DNA from: Misgurnus anguillicaudatus
Lineage: Eukaryota > Chordata > Actinopteri > Cypriniformes > Cobitidae
Direction: 5' to 3'
Length of the DNA stretch: 64,000 bases
Assembly (NCBI RefSeq): GCF_027580225.2
Contig: NC_073355.2
Coordinates: 19,506,001 to 19,570,000 of the forward strand
Of this stretch, positions 61,301-62,721 are shown piece by piece. The translations under genes were made by a program, and so were the position numbers. A model generated the notes under the pieces. The model did not search any database. It saw only the letters and a program-made list of their open reading frames with translations, and was not told the origin of the DNA. How positions within the stretch are numbered: position 1 is the first letter of the stretch; the number at the start of each line of letters is the position of its first letter.

Positions 61301-62721
61301 AATAATATAGATCATCTATAATAATATATAATACAGAAAATATTATATTTTAAAATATAATCATGTAAATTGTATATATCAACATTATTATTAACATTAT
61401 AATTATAGCCTAGTATTTGATTATAGTATTGTGTACAAGTAGTTTAAGTTTTTCTTGAATTTTTGTGTACATTTAGAAGACATTTTGATATGAAAGCTTT
61501 TGTTGAATCACGATTTGTTTGTGAAAACATCTCACACACAAATTTGTGCGTACGCATCCTTAGTGAATGAGACCCATTGGCCCCGACGTCCTGTCAATCA
61601 TCATGCTGTCATCATTTAACTCCCACTGCTTTGTGCTGCGTGCTCTGTAAACAAGAAGCTTGTTTGTTGAAAGCTATTTTCATTATAGAATATTATCCAT
61701 CCTTCAGATGAGACGTAAAACCGAGGTCCTGACTCTCTGAGGTCGTTAAAAATCCCAGGATGTCTTTCGAGAAAGCGTAGGGGCGTGCCACGGCTGCACA
61801 TTGGTGGTGGTTGAAAAAATCCCCCTTTCATATGTAAAGCGTTTTGAGTGCTGCAGAATAGCACTATATAAATGTAACAAATTATTATTATTATCTAACT
61901 ATTTGCTTAGTTGTTGCAGCCCTAAATATTATAACTATTTAGGCATTGATTTAGGTACTGCTACTGTAAAGCTTTACTATACAATCTTAGAAATGTCACT
62001 ATTTTAAGTACAGACTCATACATACATACATGATTGTTGTTCTGTACCATTATCTAAGAAGCATCTGTGATTTTATACTGTAACAGATTTATGATATATA
62101 TCATTCTTTACTGTGGAAATAACAGAATAAATTATAAAACAGACGGAGGTGTGGGTTAAAGATGGAATGTGATTACATATCAACCTCTGACCCCCGATTG
62201 ATCGTCCTCTTTAAAAACTGCTCGGACGAGACCGCCGCAGTCACAACTTTAAATACCTTCCGTCGCGCATGATCTGCATCTTTAATGACGATCGATGCGG
62301 CGCACCTTTAAAATAAACAATTATGCCTGTCTCTATCGATTTCTCCCATTAAGATCGATCGGGTTATGCAGTTGTGTGTCACGCAGGTGGGAAAAAGGCC
62401 AGGGCAAGACCTGCTGACCGTTGCATGCACGAGTAGAAGAACCCTGCCCAGTGATTAACAACAGTCAGCAGACTACCACGACCTTTGCACTCATCCTCCC
62501 TCTCTCTTTTCTCCATCAGAGCGACCTCAACCTCCACAGCACCTGCGAGTGCCGCAGGACCAGGTGCAGTCACGCAAGCTGAACATCAGTTGGGTTCCCG
62601 GATTGGACGGCTCTTCTCCCGTGCGCTACTTCACCCTACAGATGCAGGAGTTGCCCAACGGAGACTGGCTTATTCATTCTTCTGCTATAAGTCACAATTA
62701 CACTTACTGGGAGGTGGACAG
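2278..62721 (+). CDS. sdk1: sidekick cell adhesion molecule 1, partial gene (17 internal coding exons)
   Basis: Seen: 17 exons with AG/GT borders join in one open frame, 2634 nt, about 877 complete codons. They are 2278-2414, 5444-5591, 12103-12243, 15014-15195, 20578-20693, 20872-21067, 22278-22376, 27272-27463, 28132-28253, 33313-33422, 34965-35115, 37281-37518, 39710-39825, 42410-42599, 50538-50636, 58781-58975 and 62520-62721. They encode FnIII domains with the usual strand-B Trp and strand-F Tyr, plus several N-glycosylation sequons (TNQS, KNIT, VNST, INQT, SNTT, ENVT, GNMT, LNIS, HNYT). Known: Sidekicks are single-pass homophilic adhesion proteins with 6 Ig and 13 FnIII domains and a C-terminal PDZ ligand; they guide lamina-specific synapse formation in retina. 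Inferred: SDK1 rather than SDK2 from [25 protein letters not shown] and APENV blocks recalled from the families. The 5' Ig exons and 3' FnIII/TM/tail exons lie outside. The a/b fish copy cannot be decided here. Confidence 0.9.
3512..4225. mobile_element. MITE with TIR TAGGGTG(T/C)TTTCACACATG
   Basis: The ends are inverted: taagggtgttttcacacatg on the left, and ttagggtgctttcacacatg on the right when reverse-complemented. The 714-bp interior is CpG-richer than the flanks and has no credible coding frame. A second MITE begins directly after its right end, at about 4231. Confidence 0.75.
4231..4570. mobile_element. truncated copy of the CAGTCACACCAAA MITE
   Basis: It starts caatcacaccaaacgcg and carries the same internal blocks as the complete copy at 16945-17461: gagcagtgcgg, gagaggtgcacaaacac, cacaacg.aaggcccgcctctccc, gattggacaatgg and gacgtc. 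The right inverted end is missing; a piece of another MITE (gtcactggggcagaaccctttaaagtac) follows. Confidence 0.75.
4625..5443. other. intronic, mixed repeat debris
   Basis: 4900-5050 is CpG-containing and transposon-like (gtgattggttccc...gcaaggcagcatgggg). 5088-5145 resembles the palindromic gtac MITE (acctttttgggaacaaatgt...aaaaaggtaca). 5278-5335 looks like a reversed tRNA-like SINE head (ccctggaaatcgaacccc). No gene is seen. Confidence 0.4.
5444..5591 (+). CDS. sdk1: sdk1 exon B: FnIII-1, C-terminal half
   Basis: The acceptor is tgtgtaccag and the donor is ag|gtaaca. It completes Asn, then reads [12 protein letters not shown], a [12 protein letters not shown] block holding the conserved strand-F Tyr, and [13 protein letters not shown]. 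It ends in 'ag', which becomes Arg with the first base of exon C. Together with exon A it forms a complete FnIII domain interrupted by one intron. Confidence 0.95.
5592..7136. other. intron 5' part without recognisable element
   Basis: AT-rich sequence. 6025-6062 holds a short palindromic TA tract (atatacagtatatatttcatatactgtatata). I see no exon, transposon end or RNA gene. Confidence 0.5.
7137..8060. repeat. four hairpin repeat units split by an insertion
   Basis: A unit of about 55-75 bp, gtaaaactta.tt.aattggtaacacctaaaaaagtaagttttgtaagtg, occurs at about 7143-7196, 7877-7930, 7950-8000 and 8020-8060. Each unit is itself an imperfect hairpin (aaaacttac / gtaagtttt). Units 1 and 2 are separated by about 650 bp of different, CpG-containing sequence (about 7203-7852) flanked by gaaaaattca and gaaaaattta, which may be an insertion with its target duplication. 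Confidence 0.65.
8338..8664. mobile_element. MITE, TTAAAGCAACAC family, diverged copy
   Basis: The left end is ttaaagcaacaccaaagagttttt and the right end, reversed, is ttaaagcaacactaaagagttttt. The tips match the two copies at 12569 and 29534, but the interior differs. The ORF spanning the interior is incidental. Confidence 0.8.
9195..9445. mobile_element. half of a foldback-type DNA element
   Basis: It begins agatagtttacccaaaaatgaaaattctgtcatcatttactcaccctcgtgttgtt, the start of a repeat I recognise as widespread in cyprinid genomes. The opposite inverted arm is missing. The foldback at 51590-52426 carries a related arm. Confidence 0.6.
10289..10697. mobile_element. MITE with TIR TTAACTCTTTCMCCGCCA, copy 1
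   Basis: The left end is ttaactctttcaccgccagc and the right end is ggcggggaaagagttaa. Just inside the right end is a perfect palindrome, gacgagatatctcgtc. The interior gttgccagc...cttccag...aacatacaatata...gaacagaccctctgctttcaaa recurs in every copy at 10799, 28364, 52423, 55744 and 56170. Confidence 0.85.
10799..11312. mobile_element. MITE TTAACTCTTTC family, copy 2
   Basis: It lies only about 100 bp after copy 1 in the same orientation. The ends are ttaactcattccccaccagc and caatggcggggaaagagttaa. The subterminal palindrome is decayed to gacgagataaaccgtc. Confidence 0.85.
12103..12243 (+). CDS. sdk1: sdk1 exon C: FnIII-2, N-terminal half
   Basis: The acceptor is ttttctctccag and the donor is ag|gtaatg. 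It reads (R)[16 protein letters not shown], then [20 protein letters not shown] and [10 protein letters not shown](R). This block is almost invariant in Sidekick proteins and is the strongest family signature here. TNQS is a potential N-glycosylation sequon. Both borders are phase 2. Confidence 0.97.
12569..12854. mobile_element. MITE TTAAAGCAACACTATGTAG, copy 1
   Basis: It is bounded by ttaaagcaacactatgtagttt and its inverse aaactacatagtgttgctttaa. It is nearly identical over its length to 29534-29811, including the stretch from ccatgtaaaaatgacttaca to ctcttctgcaggcagg; differences are mainly a short G-run and a few point changes. This suggests recent movement. It starts about 325 bp after exon C. 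Confidence 0.9.
13776..14335. mobile_element. non-autonomous relative of the 28684-31074 transposon
   Basis: The left end is gggacctattttagg and the right end, reversed, is gggacctatcattcacccgg. Both ends and internal blocks (gcgccattgac, caacacgcaaacaatgcgcctgaacacaccc, gttgtgtaaatagc in reverse) match the larger element, on the opposite strand. The flanks tca/tcg hint at a 3-bp target duplication. There is no coding capacity. Confidence 0.75.
14474..14637. repeat. short palindromic repeat (aaagaacc type)
   Basis: taccctaaaagaaccatttc... is matched in inverse by ...gaaccttttaggatcctttata about 130 bp later. It resembles small palindromic MITEs of cyprinids. An alternating TA tract lies at about 14764-14781, just beyond. 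Confidence 0.45.
15014..15195 (+). CDS. sdk1: sdk1 exon D: FnIII-2, C-terminal half
   Basis: The acceptor is tctcatgcag and the donor is g|gtgaga. It reads [34 protein letters not shown] with the strand-F Tyr, then [16 protein letters not shown] and TLQG. The KNIT sequon matches the position known in Sidekicks. It leaves in phase 1, the usual phase at FnIII domain borders. Confidence 0.97.
15196..16794. other. intron part without recognisable element
   Basis: Intronic sequence after exon D. I see no exon, inverted-end element or RNA gene. An open frame at 15900-16190 has no recognisable product and is probably chance. Confidence 0.5.
16795..16935. repeat. truncated MITE (aagtgtgtattag...atgcaaaaggtac family)
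   Basis: taggtctttaagatcacctattgtcc...gtgtgtaagtgtgtattag...tgatatgcaaaaggtac...gtagacgatgacgc matches 40287-40420 block for block. Only the left part of the element is visible here; the following MITE begins at 16945. Confidence 0.6.
16945..17461. mobile_element. MITE with TIR CAGTCACACCAAAAGCG
   Basis: The left end is cagtcacaccaaaagcg and the right end, reversed, is identical: cagtcacaccaaaagcg. 517 bp, CpG-rich, with internal inverted blocks (gcgcg, gcgcgcaaacgcg). The 113-aa plus and 101-aa minus open frames within it are products of the GC-rich composition. A truncated sister lies at 4231-4570. Confidence 0.85.
18018..18195. mobile_element. hAT-type MITE with 8-bp target duplication
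   Basis: The ends are caggggtaggcaacg and gttgcctaaccctg. The flanks are ttgtagat (18010-18017) and ttgtagac (18196-18203), an 8-bp target-site duplication with one mismatch, as expected for hAT. 178 bp, no coding capacity. Just upstream (17880-17945) a related fragment ends in tttgagacccctg. Confidence 0.85.
19319..19366. repeat. (TTA)n microsatellite
   Basis: Imperfect tattattagtattattattattattattattat run, about 12-14 trinucleotide units ending in atattaatata. Confidence 0.85.
19588..20475. mobile_element. cyprinid dispersed repeat (attcaattcaattttatttatatagc)
   Basis: The head ttcaattcaattttatttatatagcacttttcacaa and the block gattgtttcaaagcagctttaca belong to a repeat I recognise as very common in cyprinids; the tail includes cattccagagcttaggggcaaaggatctacaacc...tttagac. 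It is interrupted at 20290 by a small hAT MITE. The superfamily is not assigned. Confidence 0.6.
20290..20445. mobile_element. hAT MITE with perfect 8-bp TSD CTACAACC
   Basis: The ends are caggggcgttgc and gacgcccctg. ctacaacc stands immediately left (20282-20289) and right (20446-20453). 156 bp, rich in ggccc blocks. It is nested in the 19588 repeat, whose sequence rejoins as ggatctacaaccttta when the element and one duplication copy are removed. Confidence 0.92.
20479..20547. mobile_element. very short hAT-like remnant next to the exon E acceptor
   Basis: It is bounded by cagggggtccctg and gacccctg, and contains ggggtccccgacccaaaaaacgttgaagacccctg, a hAT terminus type common in fish. It ends 30 bp before exon E, so the branch-point region (candidate ctaat at 20550-20554) lies directly at its edge. 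Confidence 0.7.
20578..20693 (+). CDS. sdk1: sdk1 exon E: FnIII-3, N-terminal half
   Basis: The acceptor is ccttgtctctag and the donor is aag|gtacat. It reads (V)[20 protein letters not shown] and [28 protein letters not shown] is a Sidekick hallmark. 116 nt, phase 1 in and phase 0 out, the same size and phases as exon M of FnIII-7. Transposon sequence ends only about 30 bp upstream of this exon. Confidence 0.97.
20872..21067 (+). CDS. sdk1: sdk1 exon F: FnIII-3, C-terminal half
   Basis: The acceptor is tttgacccgcag and the donor is a|gtgagt (strong). It reads [20 protein letters not shown], a [19 protein letters not shown] block with the strand-F Tyr, and RLVQTHED. The intron between E and F is only 178 bp, the shortest in the window. 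The one-base overhang joins exon G to give Ile before PGAVG. Confidence 0.96.
21068..22277. other. intron with SINE-tail fragment
   Basis: 21471-21525 reads taagtgtactgtaatttgctttggataaaagtgttcgctaaatt, matching the 3' tail of tRNA-derived SINEs seen better at 31663-31735. 21190-21330 contains a short inverted pair around caatacggtac/gtaccatattgc. Nothing else is recognised. Confidence 0.5.
22278..22376 (+). CDS. sdk1: sdk1 exon G: FnIII-4, N-terminal part
   Basis: The acceptor is atgtgtgtttag and the donor is g|gtgggt. It reads [33 protein letters not shown]. 99 nt, phase 1 to phase 1, matching exon O of FnIII-8 exactly in length, phase and split point (NGII.G|Y). No long open frame covers it; I found it by reading across the splice signals. 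Confidence 0.95.
22422..22850. mobile_element. MITE with TIR TTAAAGG(T/G)GACA.AGAATG
   Basis: The left end is ttaaaggtgacatagaatg and the right end, reversed, is ttaaaggggacagagaatg. It starts only 45 bp after exon G, inside the 5' part of the intron. 429 bp, no coding capacity; a common cyprinid repeat type. Confidence 0.85.
23438..24439. mobile_element. 1.0-kb foldback element, interrupted by a MITE
   Basis: The two arms are inverted over about 300 bp each: ttaaaggaaaacacc...gtgcacttaatctttgtacagcgcgtcgtgaatgtgttagcattta...ggatgaatttagaagccaccaaacacttcc is mirrored by the segment 24225-24439 ending ttttcctttaa. A second pair, gaagagcacttagtttgcagcactt, mirrors around 24110. A 305-bp MITE sits in the left arm. 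Confidence 0.85.
23691..23995. mobile_element. MITE with TIR ACATTCACACGGG.CG, nested in a foldback
   Basis: The left end is acattcacacggggcgtaagcgttaacgcttcc and the right end is gttaacacttccgtcccgtgtgaatgt. The mirror arm of the surrounding foldback lacks this sequence, which shows the insertion is younger than the foldback. Confidence 0.8.
25173..25955 (-). mobile_element. Tc1/mariner element, internally deleted
   Basis: The termini are cactcacctaaaggattat...gaacacc (left) and ggtgttcctaataatcctttaggtgagtg (right), each next to a TA dinucleotide (25173-25174, 25954-25955), the Tc1/mariner target duplication. 783 bp remain, about half the size of an intact element. The transposase reads from the minus strand. 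Confidence 0.9.
25437..25778 (-). pseudogene. Tc1-like transposase fragment
   Basis: Minus-strand frame of 113 aa with [37 protein letters not shown] and [13 protein letters not shown], the middle of a Tc1-type DDE transposase. Lower coordinates continue in other frames with cccaacccaatagagcatcttt-type sequence ([11 protein letters not shown] region, about 25380-25430). The N-terminal DNA-binding region is deleted: the piece joins directly to the 3' part of the start region near 25780. It cannot encode a working enzyme. Confidence 0.9.
25960..26466. mobile_element. truncated copy of the GGGTGATTCTCACGAAA element
   Basis: gccatcttgagtgtcacagtcaattatgtcc, ttgcggaggatgagaa, gatcaccaaatacca, cgttgcggtaatgaaaa and the end aatttcgggagaatcgccc match 36232-36690 almost block for block. 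The left inverted end is absent; the Tc1 element abuts it. Confidence 0.75.
27272..27463 (+). CDS. sdk1: sdk1 exon H: FnIII-4, C-terminal part
   Basis: The acceptor is ggtgcgtttcag and the donor is g|gtacat (weak at +4 to +6). It reads (G)[47 protein letters not shown] and STISSGVPP. It has two sequons, INQT and SNTT. The middle of this exon is much more GC-rich than the surrounding introns, as expected for coding DNA. Confidence 0.96.
28132..28253 (+). CDS. sdk1: sdk1 exon I: FnIII-5, first part
   Basis: The acceptor is ctttaatgtag, with a short pyrimidine tract, and the donor is cag|gtgagc. It reads (E)[35 protein letters not shown] and IVEGQ. Sidekicks usually have Tyr or a similar residue in the GYDGKT motif; here it is GDDGKT. 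Phase 1 in and phase 0 out. Confidence 0.95.
29534..29811. mobile_element. MITE TTAAAGCAACACTATGTAG, copy 2 (innermost of nest)
   Basis: Nearly identical to 12569-12854, with the same ends ttaaagcaacactatgtagttt / aaactacatagtgttgctttaa. It lies inside the 28684-31074 element, so it is the youngest of the three layers. Confidence 0.9.
30341..30534 (-). pseudogene. transposon-encoded exon with one in-frame stop
   Basis: Minus strand from ATG at 30534: [27 protein letters not shown], stop, then in the same frame [36 protein letters not shown] and a partial Arg codon at a consensus donor ag|gtaaca. The basic RKINTFF start and the [26 protein letters not shown] block resemble the first coding exon of transposon-derived proteins in fish as I recall them; I cannot name the family with certainty. 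Length 194 nt is exactly what the donor phase requires. The single stop (taa) suggests recent death. Confidence 0.6.
31663..31735 (+). repeat. SINE 3' tail
   Basis: tataccttgtaatgcactgtactgttagttgctatggatgaaaaaatcggctaaatgcataagtgta matches the conserved tail of tRNA-derived SINEs common in fish (ttgtaatgcactgtaagtcgctttggataaaagcgtctgctaaatgcat, recalled). The tRNA head is not visible directly upstream. Confidence 0.6.
31740..33312. other. 3' part of the exon I-J intron
   Basis: No repeat end or exon recognised. 32200-32560 is more GC-rich than average (cgcatcctcgtcacatgcgg, gaggccggcctatctgcgg) and could be conserved noncoding sequence or an unrecognised repeat. Confidence 0.35.
33313..33422 (+). 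CDS. sdk1: sdk1 exon J: FnIII-5, middle part
   Basis: The acceptor is ctttctctttag and the donor is ag|gtcagt. It reads [36 protein letters not shown](R). It is reached across a 5.1-kb intron containing a three-level transposon nest. No long open frame covers it; it is supported by frame continuity with exons I and K and by the Sidekick-type EWxxLYExEN motif. Confidence 0.95.
33965..34322. mobile_element. Tc1-type MITE (CAGCGGGGAAATAAGTATTTGACAC)
   Basis: The left end is tacagcggggaaataagtatttgacacatcagcatttttatcagtaaggggatt. The right end is its inverse, aatccccttactgataaaaatgctgatgtgtcaaatacttattttccccgcta, an inverted repeat of about 55 bp flanked by TA. No transposase. It ends exactly where a tRNA-like SINE head begins. 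Confidence 0.9.
34321..34450 (+). repeat. tRNA-derived SINE, head and degraded tail
   Basis: tatagctcagtggtaaaagattgcagtagcagcact...ggttgtggattcggtccc contains A-box-like tagctcagtgg and B-box-like ggattcggtccc, followed by ataccttgtaatgctctgtgagtcc (SINE tail). The acceptor stem is absent, so it is not a tRNA gene. Confidence 0.6.
34965..35115 (+). CDS. sdk1: sdk1 exon K: end of FnIII-5 and start of FnIII-6
   Basis: The acceptor is cggttggtacag and the donor is atg|gtaagt (strong). It reads [25 protein letters not shown], then [20 protein letters not shown] and WLRWM. It carries the FnIII-5/6 junction inside one exon. Every other domain border seen within the window has an intron. Confidence 0.96.
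35869..36690. mobile_element. GGGTGATTCTCACGAAA element, copy with 4-bp TSD CAGC
   Basis: The left end is gggtgattctcacgaaat and the right end is tttcgcgagaatcaccc. The flanks are cagc on both sides. The interior includes repeated ttaccgcaaca / gttgcggtaatga motifs and a cttgttggccatcttgagtg block shared with 25960 and 38820. 822 bp, no significant coding frame. Confidence 0.8.
37281..37518 (+). CDS. sdk1: sdk1 exon L: FnIII-6, main part
   Basis: The acceptor is cccctcgcag and the donor is g|gtgaga. It reads [40 protein letters not shown], a [16 protein letters not shown] block with the strand-F Tyr, and [16 protein letters not shown]. At 238 nt it is the longest exon here. NGNPE.VGY and GRTRES are recurrent in Sidekick FnIII-6. 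Confidence 0.97.
37560..38215. other. intron part with TE-like fragments
   Basis: 37930-38035 (gtgaagtgtgtcgtttctgcaccactagat) resembles a fragment of a cyprinid DNA element; its partner gtggtgcagtaatgacacacttcacctt is found inverted at 39340-39367, so 37925-39370 may be one larger element with the 38338 element nested inside. No exon seen. Confidence 0.5.
38338..39231. mobile_element. GGGTGATTCTCACGAAA element, copy with 4-bp TSD AAGT
   Basis: The left end is gggtgattctcacgaaacc and the right end, reversed, is gggtgattctcacgaaaac. The flanks are aagt on both sides. It carries ccatcttgaagtaactggtccatg in inverted form and several attaccgcaa and gttgcggtaatga motifs. 894 bp, no coding frame. 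Confidence 0.85.
39710..39825 (+). CDS. sdk1: sdk1 exon M: FnIII-7, N-terminal half
   Basis: The acceptor is ttttttgcatag and the donor is aag|gtggat (weak). It reads (V)[38 protein letters not shown]. 116 nt with phases 1 and 0, identical in architecture to exon E of FnIII-3. ENVT is a sequon. The APENV start agrees with SDK1 rather than SDK2 as I recall them. Confidence 0.96.
39953..40158. mobile_element. palindromic gtac MITE, about 205 bp
   Basis: cactcagaaataaaggtacaaaagttgtcactgggacagtaccctttcaaaaaggtac is mirrored by gtaccttttgaaagggtactgccccagtgacagctttgtacctttatttttgacagtg-type sequence at 40100-40158. It is almost fully self-complementary. Fragments recur at 4571-4606 and 5088-5145. 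Confidence 0.85.
40287..40640. mobile_element. MITE-like repeat (ttaaagagcatctattttctgattcacg)
   Basis: It starts tttaaagagcatctattttctgattcacg and shares gagtaagtgtgtattag and gatatgcaaaaggtac with 16795-16935. The right boundary is not clear; 40630-40680 contains a short tandem gctggtcaatcag. No gene. Confidence 0.5.
41195..41870. mobile_element. nested repeat: cttgaaagt element split by a cgggttacgtatgtaac element
   Basis: The outer sequence is gggttcccacgggtccttgaaacccttgaaag...ggtcttggaaag on the left and gtccttgaatttgaggg...ggaaagtccttgaaaggtcc on the right. The inner sequence, about 41472-41752, begins cgggttacgtatgtaactgttgtcccctgagaagggaacgagacgctg and ends gttccctcataagggaactgtaac. 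Both types are familiar cyprinid repeats; the boundaries are approximate. Confidence 0.6.
42410..42599 (+). CDS. sdk1: sdk1 exon N: FnIII-7, C-terminal half
   Basis: The acceptor is tttttgtctag and the donor is g|gtgggc. It reads [39 protein letters not shown] with the strand-F Tyr, [16 protein letters not shown] and LLERTKDD. Phase 0 in and phase 1 out, as in exon F. Confidence 0.96.
42600..44640. other. intron part without recognised element
   Basis: About 2 kb after exon N with no transposon end, exon, tandem array or RNA gene that I can identify. Composition is ordinary intronic with a few CpG-containing stretches at 43500-43700. Confidence 0.45.
44649..45120. mobile_element. MITE with TIR AG.GATACTC.AG.NAAATATCAAAAT
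   Basis: The left end is agggatactctagtcaaatatcaaaattaccccatgat and the right end is the inverse atcatggggttattttgatattttgctggagtatcacttt. 472 bp. The interior agtaatccacatggctccaagggg...gatcttctgcgggtaatcg is shared in degraded form with 18690-18760, so a relative lies there. Confidence 0.8.
46078..46926. mobile_element. 0.85-kb foldback element
   Basis: The left arm aaggaatagtcc...catcatgtcatccaaaatgttg-like, then gggccccaacacttaacagttttaatg, gcataagggtcttatctag and cgcgacctcacgtaat is mirrored by the right arm ending gacatggtggtgagtaaataatt. The arms are about 350 bp each with ordinary divergence; a loop of about 130 bp lies around 46450-46570. The open frames inside are incidental. Confidence 0.85.
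47000..49100. other. AT-rich intron with one SINE head
   Basis: Apart from the tRNA-like segment at 47902-47972, I see no transposon ends or exons. 47990-49080 is markedly AT-rich with poly-A/T runs. 48000-48370 contains scattered caaccaaa / ttggttga-type inverted words (caactcaagctga, accaaacggttga) that do not form a clear element. Confidence 0.45.
47902..47972 (+). repeat. tRNA-derived SINE head
   Basis: gttcctgtagctcaattggtagagtattgcataagcagc...atgggtttgaaccccaaggaa has an A-box (tagctcaattgg) and B-box (gggtttgaacc) with tRNA-like spacing. The acceptor stem does not pair and the D/anticodon arms are loose, so this is a SINE head rather than a functional tRNA gene. Confidence 0.65.
49116..49305. 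repeat. 21-bp minisatellite with E-box at unit junctions (9 units)
   Basis: Nine head-to-tail units of gtgaaactRtcgYgtgctcac. Junctions between units make cacgtg, the palindromic E-box, except around the mutated third unit. Because 21 is a multiple of 3, all frames stay open and give repetitive spurious peptides on both strands. It continues beyond a MITE at 49485. Confidence 0.95.
49306..49484. mobile_element. palindromic MITE inserted in the minisatellite
   Basis: The left end cactgtaaaaaattgctg...cagctggttgccagtaacttactgtag is mirrored by ctacagtaagttactggcagctagttgccagtaatacctttttacagtg, an inverted repeat of about 50 bp in 179 bp. If the ends are read as CTGTAAAA/TTTTACAG, both flanks carry tgca, a possible 4-bp target duplication. 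Confidence 0.85.
49485..49705. repeat. degenerate minisatellite continuation with an inverted block
   Basis: cacgtgaaactatcgcgtgggcacgtgaaactactgcg continues the 21-bp motif, with variable spacers (tttagttttgagtgcg). Around 49590-49650 the motif flips strand: gatttcacgtacgcgcgcgatagtttcacgtg is the reverse complement of the array motif. Further units at 49665-49700 return to the first orientation. Confidence 0.9.
50538..50636 (+). CDS. sdk1: sdk1 exon O: FnIII-8, N-terminal part
   Basis: The acceptor is ctttcttctcaag and the donor is g|gtaaga. It reads (V)[33 protein letters not shown]. 99 nt, phase 1 to 1, the same as exon G. The flanking introns are the longest in the window (about 7.9 and 8.1 kb). 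Confidence 0.96.
50750..51200. repeat. probable dispersed repeat, CpG-containing
   Basis: ggcagacggtgacttctttattcgtgggcgctcgatgcaaacttcgtcac at the left and cattagcgcccctcggatgagcagtcacgagccgcca-like sequence at the right look like degraded inverted ends (gcggctcgtgactgctc / ggcagacggtgacttct). Boundaries and class are uncertain. Confidence 0.4.
51590..52426. mobile_element. 0.84-kb foldback element
   Basis: The arm atgactcactctcatgtcgttccaaactcgtaagacctctgttcat...catgtccaaaaaggtaataaaaacat...gtctcgtgcatgcgcttcac-type sequence is mirrored by gaatggaggtcttacgagtttggaacgacatgagggtgagtcattaatg. The right tip is actatcgctttaa; the left tip is lost. The middle (51950-52050) is the loop. It adjoins the MITE at 52423 at a shared ttaa. 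Confidence 0.85.
52423..52961. mobile_element. MITE TTAACTCTTTC family, copy 4 (inverted)
   Basis: It starts ttaactcattcaccgccattgacgagttatctcgtc, the end that lies at the right in copies 1-3, and ends gtggcggtgaatgagttaa. It holds a (tttg)n stretch at about 52775-52800 and the common gaaagcagagggtgtgttcttt block in reverse. Confidence 0.85.
52962..54659. other. intron part without recognised element
   Basis: No inverted-end element, exon or RNA gene recognised over about 1.7 kb. 53520-53760 and 53900-54230 are more GC-balanced and lack repeat features, so they are the best candidates here for conserved noncoding sequence. Confidence 0.35.
54953..55084 (+). pseudogene. THAP zinc-finger N-terminus, plus-strand copy
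   Basis: ATG at 54953 opens 43 codons: [43 protein letters not shown], stop. This fits the start of a C2CH THAP domain: MPxxCCVxxCxxN with the first two zinc Cys, then FYRL and the basic-Trp-Ile segment. The distal Cys and His are absent because the arm ends. Expected Gly before the second Cys is Trp here. The fragment cannot bind zinc as a full domain. Confidence 0.75.
55121..55244 (-). pseudogene. THAP zinc-finger N-terminus, minus-strand copy (frameshifted)
   Basis: Minus-strand ATG at 55244: [21 protein letters not shown], then a shift of frame and [20 protein letters not shown]. It keeps the TGC of a canonical THAP start, which the other arm lost. The two arms differ by many substitutions and small indels, so the palindrome is old or was formed from two diverged copies. 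Confidence 0.7.
55744..56170. mobile_element. MITE TTAACTCTTTC family, copy 5 (right-truncated)
   Basis: It starts ttaactctttccacaccagtg and runs through gaacagaccctctgctttcaaac and ccacctggtggataatagcag to gggaagcgttttctct, where copy 6 begins head-on. Its own right terminus with the gacgagat palindrome is missing or shared with copy 6. Confidence 0.8.
56170..56648. mobile_element. MITE TTAACTCTTTC family, copy 6 (inverted)
   Basis: It begins ttaactctttccccgccatttacgagttatctcgtcaattaagagaaaac and ends ggcagggaatgagtaa. It lies head-to-head against copy 5, so 55744-56648 forms a large imperfect inverted repeat. Confidence 0.85.
56825..57212. mobile_element. hAT element remnant with perfect 8-bp TSD GTTGTTTC
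   Basis: The ends are taggggtgtgatgaga and tctcgtcacaccccta. gttgtttc stands at 56817-56824 and again at 57213-57220. 388 bp. Near the left end, cacgagacgagacacgag...acgagaacgagacgagacg forms a short direct repeat. No coding capacity. Confidence 0.93.
57221..58780. other. intron part before exon P without recognised element
   Basis: No transposon ends found. 57600-58260 is GC-balanced, and long overlapping open frames occur on both strands at 57937-58360; they share no recognised motif and have no start or splice context, so I do not call a gene. It may be conserved noncoding sequence. Confidence 0.4.
58781..58975 (+). CDS. sdk1: sdk1 exon P: FnIII-8, C-terminal part
   Basis: The acceptor is gactttgttgtag and the donor is g|gtgact (weak). 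It reads (G)[40 protein letters not shown] with the strand-F Tyr, [16 protein letters not shown] and VVITTEIR. The KTKQGWG motif is typical of Sidekick FnIII-8. It is strongly GC-rich compared with the flanking introns. Confidence 0.97.
59533..60179. mobile_element. 0.65-kb foldback element
   Basis: The left arm ttaaagggacactcaactttatttgaaaatatgctcattttcc...tttggaatccattcagctgat...gtagttacatcgtgtattaagacggacg-type sequence is mirrored by the right arm ending atgagcatattttcaaaaaagtggagtgtccctttaa. The arms are about 280 bp each around a loop at about 59810-59880. Confidence 0.9.
60329..60457. repeat. (ATATT)n pentanucleotide microsatellite, about 25 units
   Basis: An uninterrupted attat/atatt run of about 128 bp. 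The period of 5 produces repeating five-residue peptides in translation that have no coding meaning. It lies about 150 bp after the foldback and just before a hAT-like terminus. Confidence 0.97.
60675..61575. mobile_element. MITE with TIR GGGTCTCATTCACTAA and 3-bp TSD ATT
   Basis: The left end is gggtctcattcactaataattgcgta and the right end, reversed, is gggtctcattcactaaggatgcgta. att precedes (60672-60674) and follows (61576-61578). 901 bp, AT-rich middle, no coding frame. Confidence 0.88.
61690..61890 (+). repeat. internally deleted dispersed repeat (gatgagacgtaaaaccgaggtcctgac)
   Basis: cagatgagacgtaaaaccgaggtcctgactctctgaggtcgttaaaaatcccaggatgtc, then a jump to ctgcacattggtggtggttg, and the tail gtaaagcgttttgagtg...agcactatataaatgtaa. 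I recognise the blocks as parts of a longer repeat common in cyprinids; the section between them is missing here. It is followed by (tta)n. Confidence 0.65.
62520..62721 (+). CDS. sdk1: sdk1 exon Q: FnIII-9, first part
   Basis: The acceptor is ctttctccatcag and the donor is ag|gtaagc (strong). It reads (E)[58 protein letters not shown] and NYTYWEVD(R). It has sequons LNIS and HNYT. It is the last coding exon in the window; the next would restart near the PFTSYK block of this domain. Confidence 0.96.

Larger units (their letters stand above)
60462..61923. mobile_element. hAT-like element, interrupted by two other repeats
   Basis: The left end tagctgcaaaaactaattgaatagtcaataatattcgataatg and the right end ctatttgcttagttgttgcagcccta form degraded inverted termini of the (TAGGG)CTGCAACTAA hAT type. 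The interior is mostly replaced by the 60675 and 61690 repeats. 60540-60610 (tgtgacatcacttgcccaccgcaccggcg) belongs to it. Confidence 0.55.
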